Source: G963678445 sp963678445 (lineage in GTDB: Bacteria; Hydrogenedentota; Hydrogenedentia; Hydrogenedentales; G963678445). From it: DNA of 64,000 nt. Each line of letters begins with the position of its first letter. Positions within the stretch are counted from its first letter, which is position 1. Made by a program: the position numbers and the translations under genes. This document shows, piece by piece, positions 49,824-58,748 of this stretch. The DNA is taken from the NCBI GenBank assembly GCA_963678445.1, contig OY782877.1:4898001-4962000 (forward strand), read 5' to 3'. The notes below the pieces were generated by a model. It was not told the origin of the DNA. It was given only the letters and a program-made list of their open reading frames with translations, and did no database searches.

Positions 49824-52800
49824 ATGCCCCTATCGCACTTTCATATTGCGTCTCTTCGGATGTGTACTCGTGGGTGCAGTCCTCTGCTGCACCCAGAGCA
49901 TAAGTCATGCACAGGAAGCACTGGAGACGATTTTGGAACGAGGCTACGTGGCGCACTGGCTGGTCTGTGGCCCTTTCGAGCCGGATGTACCCGGCGGCAT
50001 TGTCGCTGCCATCCAGCGCGGTGAAGCGCCATTGGGCAATAAAGATTTCATGGCGCCTATCGGCGGCATTGCCCGCCTGCGTCCCAAGCATAAGGAAGTG
50101 GTGACGCAGGAGGGAGAAGATGCCTTGTGGCAGCGTGCGGGCAGAACGGACGCCAGTCTGGATTTATTCCCGTTTTTTCCTGAAAAACAGGAAGGGATTT
50201 CCTATGCGGCGTTCTATACCGAGGTTGCAGCCCCGCAAGCGGTGCTCTTCGATCTACAATCATCGCTGGGGGCCCGCATCTGGATCAATGGTTTCCCCTT
50301 TCGCGATATTAAACCTACACCCGTCGCAGCTGCCGGGGTAGATCGCTTTGTGGTCAACTTCAAAGCAGGAGCAAATCTACTGATATTCGAAATTCCGGGC
50401 GCGTCGTATTCGGCACTGGCGAAAGCCGCCAACATGACGTTACGCGAGCTGGGGGCACGCGGCTTCATCAATCGTCCTTTGTTGCAGGGAATGAGTGGGT
50501 TTGAAATCGCGCTAACCTTAAAACCAGTCCTACCGCTGGACGATTTATACTATGTGCCTAAATTGTCCTTCGCCAACACCTTTTCCGGCACTGCGAATGA
50601 TGTGCGACAGGATATGGAGGTGACGCTGTTCAATCCTACGAATGAATTTATTGAAGGCATAGAAATAGAAACCCGTGCACCGGCATTGGTAGAGCCCATG
50701 GTGCAAAAAACGCCTTCCTTACGTGCCCAAAGTATGTGGCAGGAACGCATCGCAGTGCCTATGGGCGATGCGGAAGCAGGTAGTAGAATCCCGGTTACCG
50801 TAGATCTGACTGCACAAACGGAGACGGTTTCTTTTACAACGGATGTACGGGTGGAACCGCGTGCGCGTGAGGGTAAAGTATATGTCGTCACCGGACAACG
50901 TTTCACGCCGGAAAGCCCGGAAAGCCAGTCGCTCGAAACGGAAGCCCGAATACAGTCGATGTTGAAACAACTGTTTTTGACGGAACGGGAACCAGACTAT
51001 GGCTTCGATCTGGGTGAAATGCATCAATGGCATCCTCTCTATGTGAAGCGACCTGATTTACGCCCTTTGCTGAAAAAAACCGTGGCTATGGCAAAAACAG
51101 CAACGCGCGCAGGGTTTTCCCACCCCGACGAACGTCTGGTCTCTGGCGAAACTCTCGTGCGTAATCTGCTCATGGGTATAGTAGGCGGTCGTGATGTGTT
51201 AGGCGATTTACGCCCAAGTTATCCGCTCTGGAACTCACCGGGTATGGCGCCGCAAACGCCACAGATATTACGCGACAGTGGACTCAGCGGACTGGTTAGT
51301 AATCTGGAAATCGCTGGGATACCTGAATTATCCCAACAGCAAGCCCTTGATGGTACCCCCGTATGGCACCGTCGTAAACAAAGCCCCCCTCAACCTACTA
51401 CCGAAGTAGAATTAAGGGAAATGACTACCTTGCAACGCCGGGAATTGCTGGCGCGTGACTTGCCTTTTGATGTGCTGTTCAGCGAAAGTCAGACGCGTCC
51501 ACCGGAACCCTTCTATTTTGGCGCATCACAACCTTTGGCCAATTCGTACCCGGCCATTCTTCTTGATGGTGGCGGCGCATATTCTTTTTTCACAGATTTG
51601 GAGCAGGAGCCCGAAGCCGTCCTGTCCCCCATCCCCCATTCGGGACGCCTCCTGAGCCGACATATGCCAGGTTCGATTCTGTCGCAACCAGCCTTGAAAT
51701 ATGTGCACGCTCTTCTGGAAAACCGCATACGCGATACGGAACTTTGGGCAACCTTTGCTGCATTGCTGGGAGCTAACTATCCGAACGCCGCAGTGGATTA
51801 TACATGGCGACAGTTGTTGTACTGGAGCACGCCAGAACGATTGGCGCTGGCAGAAAAAGCAACTACGTATCTGGATGCTTTTGCTGGATGTCGGGATGCT
51901 GCGCAACTTACGGTAGAGGTAGAAAAACGTAGCACTAGCTACATTGCAGATGAAATCAATACGCTGGATACCGCCCCGCTTCCTATGGAAAAGGTCACGG
52001 CGTTGGTTGTTTTCAACCCTACTTCCTGGGAACGTACAGACTGGCTTGAAACGGAATTGGATCTGGAACCAGTTGTAGGGCTTAGCGTGCGGGATGAAAC
52101 GGGAAAGGAAATCCCATTTGTTATCGACCGCATTAAACGGATCAATGTCAGCCTGCTTCGCGGTTTCCGTCTTCGTTTTGTTGCCGAAAAAATCCCGCCT
52201 ATGGGCTACCGAACCTACTACCTCTCCCCCACTGGCACCCTTCCAAAAATAGAGGAAGATAAAGGGCTCACACTCGAAAACAGTTATTACACCGTAACGC
52301 TCAATCCTGAAACGGGCGATATTGCAGGGATAATCGACCGACGTACGGGAAGGTCTCTTTCCACCCGCCCCTGGAATCAACTGCTGGCCTTGCCGCAGAA
52401 AAAAGATGCACTGGATGATGGCCGCGAGTTGTGGACAGACGGTGAAGCAATTCGGACCCAAGCGGTCACGGCGATAAAACGTTGTCGTAGCACCTCCATG
52501 CAAAGCCTGGAGGTCACCACCCCCTTCCTTTCTGGTACTGCAACGCGTACGCTCTGTCTTTACGAAGGCGTGCCACGTATCGATTGTGGACTCCGGCTGG
52601 AAAATCTTGATTGGGACACGCATGTTGTTAATGTCGCTTTCCCGCTAGATGCAGAGGGACAAGCCCCAATCTATGGGGAACGTTTTGGCGCAACGGTGGG
52701 ACGTCGCAGTAAGGGACGCTTCGATTTTAAAACCCGGGGTATGGACAACATCTCCGGTGCAGGACTGCAACCGGCGTTACGTTGGGTTGCAACCAGTCTG

Positions 52801-54585
52801 AATGACCATTTTAAAGTCGGAGAATCGGGCGTCATCCCACTGCGTCCCACCTGCATTATTCATGGACGTGAGCCTATTCTGCGCAAAGCAGGTCGCGACT
52901 TAATGACGGCGTTGCTTCGACGCGGCATCCCTGCCGTCATCAATGCAGACAGACCTCGAAAACTGGATTTCCTTTGGACAGACTCCACGGAATTCCCCAC
53001 TCTGGATGAAGATATTGCCCATAACACCGCCATGCGCATTGTACTTGGCGGTCCGGGACAAAACGCTTTCTGCGATCAAATTATGGAACGCTTACCCAAG
53101 GAGGAACAGCAAGCGTTTAGCAAGCAACTCAACCAGGGTGCGCTGCTGTTATGGGAAGACAGCCACACCCTTCCTGGCTTTGCACCTGTGCCTACCTTGC
53201 TGGTAGCAGGCTTAACCCCGGAACATACGGAAAAATTAGTAAAAAGTATTATTACCCCTCTCGAAGCGACCGGCATCATCCCGATTGCTGAAGACCGGGT
53301 CGCCATGCCCCATACGGAAACCCCTTCAAAAACAGGACTCGCTTTGCTCTTTTCCGGAACCCATTTGTGTAGCCTGGAAAACGACGATACCCTCCTGCTG
53401 GGGCTTGCGCATGATGTAACACCGTATGGACAGGACAAGTTGCGCCTGAAAAATACTCCGCTCCATTTCCACTATGCGCTTTATCCTTTCGAAGAAAGTT
53501 GGCGCAAAGCGCAACTTCCGCTCCAGGCCTATGCCTACAGCCATCCCCTCACGACTGCAACAACGGATCTGCATATCGGACGTTTGCAACCTACGCAGTC
53601 GTTCATCGAAATCGATCACCCCGAATTTATTTTGACCACGGTGAAACCGGCCGGGTATCAGTATTCCGTTATGAGTGCACAACCCAATCATGCACGGGAC
53701 GGCATCATCTTGCGGGGCTTCGAATCTTGTGGTGAACCCTGGCGCGGACAGCTTAATTTCTTCCGTCCACTCAATGCAGTACGGTACATGAATACCCTGG
53801 AAGAATCGGATTACGCTTTGTCCGTCGATGAAAGCACTTTTATCCATCAGGCTCCCGGCTTCAGCATCGATACGCTACGTCTATTGCCCTCCACACGCTT
53901 CCGTCAGGCCATTGCCAAAGACCTGGCACGCAGCACCAATCCCTACGGCCCCATCGCAACCCGGTATTGGCGTAATAATCCTGGGGCAGCCCCGATGAAA
54001 AATCTTCCTGTCAGCCTATTTCTGGAAGGTGACCCGACAGACTATCAAGGCATGATTGAAGTGGTAATTTCGAATAATTTTATTGATGCCACGGTGGAGG
54101 GAGGTGTTCTGCTGGAGGGGGCCACAGGCTGGAACCTGGGCAAAACGGAGTTGTATTACAAACTTGAAGCAGGGGAAATGATGGCGGAAAAAATTCCTGT
54201 TTCCCGCACTACAGAGGACAACCTCACGGGCGGCATCGTGGCTTGGACGACGGTTGAAGAGCAGGTTTACCGCGACACCTTCTGCAAACACCCTGAACCT
54301 TTCCTGCTGGAAGCCCGACGCAATGAGGCCCAAATCAAAGTAACGGTACAGAACCAAACGGGGATACCTGCGGCAGGCTACGTTGACCTCATCACCTCCC
54401 CCGACTATTGGCCTGAGTTGGGTATGCATCCTGAAATCACTGTGCTGCCTCATCGCGCTGCTGTATCTATCCCCCCCTTCCAGAAACAGGAAATTCTTTT
54501 CCGCTTCTCCGATCCTGATCCTCAATCCGATATCGTTGTTAAACTATCGGCGAACAACCACGTATCTTACGAACTTGTTCCTTGA
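49813..54585 (+). CDS. Very large secreted GH38 (alpha-mannosidase)-like protein with apparently lost active site
   Basis: 1590 residues from ATG 49813. Signal peptide (about 5-34). N-terminal WLVCGPFEPD module and galactose-binding-like beta domain (about 40-345); GH38-like catalytic region (about 355-690); GH38 middle/C-terminal beta domains (from ALVVFNPTSWERTDW, about 735, and LENSYYTVTLNPETGDIAGIIDRRTGR, about 820) and further beta-rich parts to the end. Aligned by eye with GH38: the zinc motif expected after VYVV (PHSHxD) is TGQRFT; the nucleophile block PDSFGH..QLPQIL is WNSPGMAPQTPQIL (Asp to Asn474); and QFHD after the WRxLL helix is YWST. SGETLVRNLL is kept. So the fold is likely kept but hydrolysis is doubtful. 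Confidence 0.8.
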   Translation: MKNRCPYRTFILRLFGCVLVGAVLCCTQSISHAQEALETILERGYVAHWLVCGPFEPDVPGGIVAAIQRGEAPLGNKDFMAPIGGIARLRPKHKEVVTQEGEDALWQRAGRTDASLDLFPFFPEKQEGISYAAFYTEVAAPQAVLFDLQSSLGARIWINGFPFRDIKPTPVAAAGVDRFVVNFKAGANLLIFEIPGASYSALAKAANMTLRELGARGFINRPLLQGMSGFEIALTLKPVLPLDDLYYVPKLSFANTFSGTANDVRQDMEVTLFNPTNEFIEGIEIETRAPALVEPMVQKTPSLRAQSMWQERIAVPMGDAEAGSRIPVTVDLTAQTETVSFTTDVRVEPRAREGKVYVVTGQRFTPESPESQSLETEARIQSMLKQLFLTEREPDYGFDLGEMHQWHPLYVKRPDLRPLLKKTVAMAKTATRAGFSHPDERLVSGETLVRNLLMGIVGGRDVLGDLRPSYPLWNSPGMAPQTPQILRDSGLSGLVSNLEIAGIPELSQQQALDGTPVWHRRKQSPPQPTTEVELREMTTLQRRELLARDLPFDVLFSESQTRPPEPFYFGASQPLANSYPAILLDGGGAYSFFTDLEQEPEAVLSPIPHSGRLLSRHMPGSILSQPALKYVHALLENRIRDTELWATFAALLGANYPNAAVDYTWRQLLYWSTPERLALAEKATTYLDAFAGCRDAAQLTVEVEKRSTSYIADEINTLDTAPLPMEKVTALVVFNPTSWERTDWLETELDLEPVVGLSVRDETGKEIPFVIDRIKRINVSLLRGFRLRFVAEKIPPMGYRTYYLSPTGTLPKIEEDKGLTLENSYYTVTLNPETGDIAGIIDRRTGRSLSTRPWNQLLALPQKKDALDDGRELWTDGEAIRTQAVTAIKRCRSTSMQSLEVTTPFLSGTATRTLCLYEGVPRIDCGLRLENLDWDTHVVNVAFPLDAEGQAPIYGERFGATVGRRSKGRFDFKTRGMDNISGAGLQPALRWVATSLNDHFKVGESGVIPLRPTCIIHGREPILRKAGRDLMTALLRRGIPAVINADRPRKLDFLWTDSTEFPTLDEDIAHNTAMRIVLGGPGQNAFCDQIMERLPKEEQQAFSKQLNQGALLLWEDSHTLPGFAPVPTLLVAGLTPEHTEKLVKSIITPLEATGIIPIAEDRVAMPHTETPSKTGLALLFSGTHLCSLENDDTLLLGLAHDVTPYGQDKLRLKNTPLHFHYALYPFEESWRKAQLPLQAYAYSHPLTTATTDLHIGRLQPTQSFIEIDHPEFILTTVKPAGYQYSVMSAQPNHARDGIILRGFESCGEPWRGQLNFFRPLNAVRYMNTLEESDYALSVDESTFIHQAPGFSIDTLRLLPSTRFRQAIAKDLARSTNPYGPIATRYWRNNPGAAPMKNLPVSLFLEGDPTDYQGMIEVVISNNFIDATVEGGVLLEGATGWNLGKTELYYKLEAGEMMAEKIPVSRTTEDNLTGGIVAWTTVEEQVYRDTFCKHPEPFLLEARRNEAQIKVTVQNQTGIPAAGYVDLITSPDYWPELGMHPEITVLPHRAAVSIPPFQKQEILFRFSDPDPQSDIVVKLSANNHVSYELVP

Positions 54586-54609
54586 ACTTTTCCAAGCATT
54601 TGTTATAGT
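54582..54609 (+). promoter_or_regulatory. Possible promoter for ftsZ-pilT
   Basis: TTGAAC (54582-54587), 16 bases, TATAGT (54604-54609). The -35 overlaps the stop codon of the GH38-like gene. It would leave a leader of about 205 bases before ftsZ, in which I see no riboswitch or RNA motif. Confidence 0.45.
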
Positions 54610-54821
54610 GTAGACCTAAGACATCTTGTAATATCGACGGGAAACAGGGAAGATTGTGCCCAAGCTTTACCCAATGGTACTATGGGGCAGAAGAAAATGG
54701 GACGCTGGCGGACATGAGCGTTGTAGAAATAAGCCACACAGCCTAAGCCTACGACGACAAACACAGCCCCTTTGCACAAAAGCTTGAAAAATTACGGAAA
54801 ATTCCCCGGGAGACGCAGTAG

Positions 54822-56066
54822 ATGAGCATTGGATTGTCGGACGAATTTCAGTCGTTTGATCAGCGCGCATTGATTAAAGTGTGCGGCATTGGCGGTGGCG
54901 GCGGAAACGCCGTCGGACGCATGATAGAAGCTGGATTGCAGGATGTCGAATTTATCACTATAAACACCGATGCACAAGCGTTGAAAAATTCCCCGGCGGG
55001 CACACGCCTGCAAATAGGGGTCGAGATGACCAGTGGCTTGGGATCAGGGGCACGCCCCGATGTCGGCAATAAGGCGGCGGAGGAGGATCGTGAGCGCATC
55101 AAGGAGGTGCTTAGCGGCGCCGATATGGTTTTTTTGACAGCGGGTTTAGGCGGCGGAACCGGTACAGGCGCTTCCCCCGTGGTTGCCGCGGAAGCTTCGG
55201 CTTGTGGCGCACTGACCGTAGCCATCGTTACCCTGCCCTTCAGTTTTGAAGGTCCTGAACGCAAAAAAAACGCCTTACTCGGATTGACGGAACTGGAAAA
55301 ACATGTCGACACCCTTATCGTAGTGCCCAATGATCGTGTCGCTGCATTGTGCCAGAACAACATGTCGCTCCTGAACGCATTTAAACAGGCTGACGAAGTA
55401 CTGCACAATGGCGTACGCGCCATTTCAGAACTAATCACGGTGCCCGGCTTGATTAATCTCGACTTTGCCGATGTGCGGACGATTATGCAGGCGCGCGGTC
55501 GCGCCTTGATGGGCATTGGTAGCGCAGATGGCGAACACCGTGCAACCGTTGCTGCCGAAGAAGCCATTATCTGTCCTTTGCTTGAGCAATCGAATATAAA
55601 CGGGGCTATGGGAGTAATTGTTAATATCAAAGGCGGTTGCGACATTGGCATGCGTGAAGTGCAGGAAGCCGTCACTACGGTGAAAAAGGCCGCTCACCCA
55701 GATGCCAATATCATTTTCGGCGCTGTCGTAGATGAAAACGAACGTCCTGAATTACAAGTAACCGTCATCGCCGCCGGATTCCCCAAAGGGGTTTCGGAAG
55801 AATTTATCAGCGGCGATGTCATAGAAGCGACAACGCAGCAAAAAGAAAATGTACCCGCTCCGCCGCCGCCTCTCCCTGAAGAGTCCAAGAAAAAAGCGCC
55901 GGAAGCGCCTAAAGAGCCCAGTAAACCGGTGGAACAGTACTTGTTCCCGGAAGTGGATACGGTAACAAAAGAAGCCACGCCGCCCGCAGCAGAAAAACAG
56001 GAACCTGAAGAAGATATTGGCCTGCCTACGTTTTTGCGTAGGCGCATGCGAAAGAAGAAAAAGTGA
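54822..56066 (+). CDS. ftsZ: Cell division protein FtsZ
   Basis: 414 residues. Tubulin-like GTPase forming the division ring. ALIKVCGIGGGGGNAVGRMI, ITINTDAQALKNS, the tubulin signature LTAGLGGGTGTGASPVVA, PFSFEGPERKKNAL and GLINLDFADVRTIM are all present. A Pro/Glu/Lys-rich linker (about 330-395) leads to the C-terminal peptide DIGLPTFLRRR that binds FtsA/ZipA-type anchors. GGAG lies 9 bases before ATG 54822. There is no ftsA, ftsQ or mur gene beside it, so it is outside the usual dcw cluster. Confidence 0.98.
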   Translation: MSIGLSDEFQSFDQRALIKVCGIGGGGGNAVGRMIEAGLQDVEFITINTDAQALKNSPAGTRLQIGVEMTSGLGSGARPDVGNKAAEEDRERIKEVLSGADMVFLTAGLGGGTGTGASPVVAAEASACGALTVAIVTLPFSFEGPERKKNALLGLTELEKHVDTLIVVPNDRVAALCQNNMSLLNAFKQADEVLHNGVRAISELITVPGLINLDFADVRTIMQARGRALMGIGSADGEHRATVAAEEAIICPLLEQSNINGAMGVIVNIKGGCDIGMREVQEAVTTVKKAAHPDANIIFGAVVDENERPELQVTVIAAGFPKGVSEEFISGDVIEATTQQKENVPAPPPPLPEESKKKAPEAPKEPSKPVEQYLFPEVDTVTKEATPPAAEKQEPEEDIGLPTFLRRRMRKKKK

Positions 56067-57160
56067 GCGATCTGTTTATTAAGCTAATTCAACGCGCCGT
56101 TCAAAAGGACGCCTCTGACATCCATCTAAAAACGGGGAGCCCCCCCTACTTTCGAATCGATGGAGAGATGCTCGCTTTGGGCGATACCCCGCTTACCAAA
56201 GAAGCCATGGATGAAATATTGGGGGTATTGCTCAGTGATGACCAACGCCGCTTTTTCATGAAAAATGGCGAAGTTGATCTCTCTTATTACGAAAAAGGCG
56301 TTGGCCGCTTTCGTGTGAACGTCTTTCGTCAACGCGGTAGCGCCTCCTGCGTCATGCGGCGTATCAAGACCAAGATACTCAGCTTTGACCAATTGCATCT
56401 GCCGCCTTCGACGGTACGCTTTGCACAAATGCAACGCGGATTGGTGCTCGTTACAGGCACCACGGGCAGTGGTAAATCGACTAGCTTGGCATCTATTATC
56501 GACCATATCAATGATACACGCCGCTGTCATGTCGTCACTATCGAAGACCCTATTGAATATGTGCATGCAGACCGCAAGGCCGTCATCAACCAACGGGAAA
56601 TTACGATTGATACGCGCGATTTCTCCTCTGCACTCAAAGCGGTCATGCGCCAGGACCCTGATGTAATCTTGGTGGGCGAAATGCGCGATCTGGAAACTTT
56701 CACGGCCGCCATTAGTGCTGCAGAAACCGGCCATCTGGTTTTCAGCACCTTGCACACAACGAATGTAATGCAAACCATCGACCGTATCATCGATCTATTC
56801 CCCACAACCCAGCATGATCAGGTACGTTCGGCACTGGCGCTAAACCTGCGTGCTATCATGTGTATGCGGCTATTACCCCGTGCTGATGGCGTGGGGCGTG
56901 TACCGGCGTGTGAAGTGCTCTTCGCTAATCCATCCGTGCGTGTACTCATCAAAGAAAACCGGGTGCGGCAGTTAGACATGGCCATACAACAGGGTCGTGA
57001 AGACGGCATGCAAAGCTTTAATGACAGTCTGCACGATTTGGTAAAAACCGGACTTATTTCCCTGGAAACCGCTGTAGAAGTATCAGACAATCCCGAGGAT
57101 CTCCAGATGATGCTGCAAGGTATCCATCTCAGTTCCAAGCGTGGCGGCATCCTCCGTTAA
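56063..57160 (+). CDS. pilT: PilT/PilU-type pilus retraction ATPase
   Basis: 365 residues, GTG start at 56063 overlapping the ftsZ stop (GTGA). PAS-like N-domain with DASDIHLKTGSPPYFRIDGEM; Walker A LVTGTTGSGKSTSLAS; VVTIEDPIEYVH; Walker B DPDVILVGEMRDLETF; His box GHLVFSTLHTTN; and the C-terminal QQGREDGMQSFNDSL. No zinc-binding Cys pair, so PilT, not PilB. It normally disassembles type IV pili. There are no type IV pilus genes in the window, so it may act with the T2SS or with pili encoded elsewhere. It ends at a strong terminator. Confidence 0.96.
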   Translation: MSDLFIKLIQRAVQKDASDIHLKTGSPPYFRIDGEMLALGDTPLTKEAMDEILGVLLSDDQRRFFMKNGEVDLSYYEKGVGRFRVNVFRQRGSASCVMRRIKTKILSFDQLHLPPSTVRFAQMQRGLVLVTGTTGSGKSTSLASIIDHINDTRRCHVVTIEDPIEYVHADRKAVINQREITIDTRDFSSALKAVMRQDPDVILVGEMRDLETFTAAISAAETGHLVFSTLHTTNVMQTIDRIIDLFPTTQHDQVRSALALNLRAIMCMRLLPRADGVGRVPACEVLFANPSVRVLIKENRVRQLDMAIQQGREDGMQSFNDSLHDLVKTGLISLETAVEVSDNPEDLQMMLQGIHLSSKRGGILR

Positions 57161-57177
57161 TACCTCGTCACTCTAAC

Positions 57178-57229
57178 GAAATCTGGCCGACATCGCATAC
57201 TGCATGCATGTCGGCCAGATTTCTTTATC
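57178..57229 (+). terminator. Intrinsic terminator after pilT
   Basis: Perfect 16-bp stem: GAAATCTGGCCGACAT (57178-57193) and its complement (57208-57223), 14-base loop, followed by TTTATCC. 17 bases after the stop. Confidence 0.88.
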
Positions 57230-57580
57230 CTCTCGCATGACAAGTGGTTACAAAAGCTCGTGATTGGCATGGTACTATAATTTTCGCTATCCTCACACTG
57301 GAACTTTCCTGACGGGATGGGCATAATACGTACAGGTGGATCAGAACGTCTAAGCTGCAGCGTTATGACAACGTTTCGGATGCGGTGCAGCCGTGAGGGA
57401 ATAGGCGTTTAAAAGCACAAGCGGTATAGAATCTCTTTTGATAGCGTCTGCTTGGAGCGTTGTCACAGTAGGCAAAACACCATCTCGTAGCCTCATAGTG
57501 GGTTACAGTTGTACATTCCTCTATGTTGGATCTTCAAAACAAGGGGCGACAAAGCAATAAACGGGACAAGGAGCAGGCTG
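57230..57580. other. Intergenic region upstream of the exbB operon
   Basis: 350 bases without a supported gene. An open frame from 57509 runs into exbB, but the ribosome-binding site points to 57581. TATAAT occurs near 57274 without a good -35. The long leader may hold the operon promoter; I see no RNA structure that I recognise. Confidence 0.35.
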
Positions 57581-58300
57581 ATGATGGGGCAAAAAGTGAT
57601 CGGGCTATTTGTAGCGACAGCAATGCTATTGTTATGCACCTGGTGCTACGCACAGGAACCACGCCCGGCGGAGTATGAATTGACGGTCATGAAAATGATC
57701 ATGCAGGGAGGCGCCATCCTGTGGACCATCATGGGATTAGGATTCATCGCCATTGTCCTGTCGCTCTATCTGCTATTCACCGTCGTACCACGGCGTGAAG
57801 CGCCCGCTAGTCTGATTAAACGCGCACACAGCCAAGTGCATTCGGGAGACCTCCGTGGCGCATATCAAATGTGTGTCAGCCGCGATGAACTCCTTGCCAA
57901 CGTATTGGCGGCAGGCTTAAAAATGGCCGGCCATGATCGGTATGTAATTCAGGAGGCCATGGAAAGCGAGGGGGAACGCGGTGCAACCGCCTTATGGCAG
58001 AAAATCTCTTATCTGAATAATATCGCTACACTCTCACCCCTGTTAGGTCTTCTGGGAACCGTTTGGGGCATGATGCAGGCCTTTGGCTCTATTGCTTTTG
58101 ATGACGCTACCGTAAAAGGTATGACTATGGCGGCCAGTGTAGCGGAAGCCATGATCACTACCGCTGCGGGATTGGTTCTGGCGATTCCGGCGATGGCCAT
58201 CTATTTCTTCCTGCGCGGACGCGTCATCAAGATTATTGCACAGGTAGAAGCGGAGGCTAGTGAATTCGTAGAACTTATTGCGCGGGGTGAGGAGAAATGA
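57581..58300 (+). CDS. ExbB/TolQ-type proton channel protein
   Basis: 239 residues from ATG 57581 with AAGGAG 7 bases upstream. Starts with a signal-like helix ending CTWCYAQEP, then membrane helix GAILWTIMGLGFIAIVLSLYLLF, a cytoplasmic loop, and two C-terminal helices with the family signature LATLSPLLGLLGTVWGMMQAF-type block (here NIATLSPLLGLLGTVWG) and ITTAAGLVLAIPAMAIYFFL. With ExbD it forms a proton-driven motor. The added N-terminal signal peptide is common in PVC-type ExbB. ATGA overlap with exbD. Confidence 0.95.
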   Translation: MMGQKVIGLFVATAMLLLCTWCYAQEPRPAEYELTVMKMIMQGGAILWTIMGLGFIAIVLSLYLLFTVVPRREAPASLIKRAHSQVHSGDLRGAYQMCVSRDELLANVLAAGLKMAGHDRYVIQEAMESEGERGATALWQKISYLNNIATLSPLLGLLGTVWGMMQAFGSIAFDDATVKGMTMAASVAEAMITTAAGLVLAIPAMAIYFFLRGRVIKIIAQVEAEASEFVELIARGEEK

Positions 58301-58722
58301 AGATAGGACGCCGCCTACAGGAAGAAACAGAAACGATTCAGATGGCGCCGCTCATCGACATTGTCTTCCTGACCTTAGTGTTTTTTATGGTCACCTCCAT
58401 CTACAGCACGATGGAAAGCGAAGTCGATATAACCTTGCCTACCGCAGAAAGCGCTATCCAGACGGAACGAGCGCAAAGTGAAATCTTTATCAATCTTCGG
58501 GCGGATGGCGCTATCGTAGTCAATGACCGGGAATTAACGTTGCCACAATTACAGGAAGTGCTTAACCGCGTCGCAGAGTATTACCCGGGCGGTGGTGTTA
58601 TCGTGCGCGGGGATCGGCAAGCTTTTTTAGGACAGGCGATACAGATTCTGGATTGTTGCCGGAAAGCGGATATTCAAAACGTTTCTTTCGCTGCATTAAG
58701 TGAAGAACCCGCAGCTTCTTAA
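58297..58722 (+). CDS. ExbD/TolR-type motor protein
   Basis: 141 residues. Cytoplasmic basic start, one membrane helix with the proton-carrying Asp (MAPLIDIVFLTLVFFMVTS, Asp about residue 20), then the periplasmic domain FINLRADGAIVVNDRELTLPQLQEVLNRVAEYYPGGGVIVRGDRQAFLGQAIQILDCCRKADIQNVSFA. The same pattern recurs in the C-terminal tail of the secretin at 11096-14134. Coupled to exbB by ATGA; the TPR gene follows after 26 bases. Confidence 0.95.
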   Translation: MKIGRRLQEETETIQMAPLIDIVFLTLVFFMVTSIYSTMESEVDITLPTAESAIQTERAQSEIFINLRADGAIVVNDRELTLPQLQEVLNRVAEYYPGGGVIVRGDRQAFLGQAIQILDCCRKADIQNVSFAALSEEPAAS

Positions 58723-58748
58723 CGCCACATATCATGGTTGGAAAGAGA

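Noticed and set aside
51526..52623. Long open frame on the minus strand inside the GH38-like gene
   Set aside because: The sense frame is continuous with recognisable GH38 blocks. The antisense frame has no ribosome-binding site or protein pattern.
57272..57290. Sigma-54 promoter near TTGGCATGG
   Set aside because: The GC element at the right spacing is missing, so the match is only to half of the consensus.
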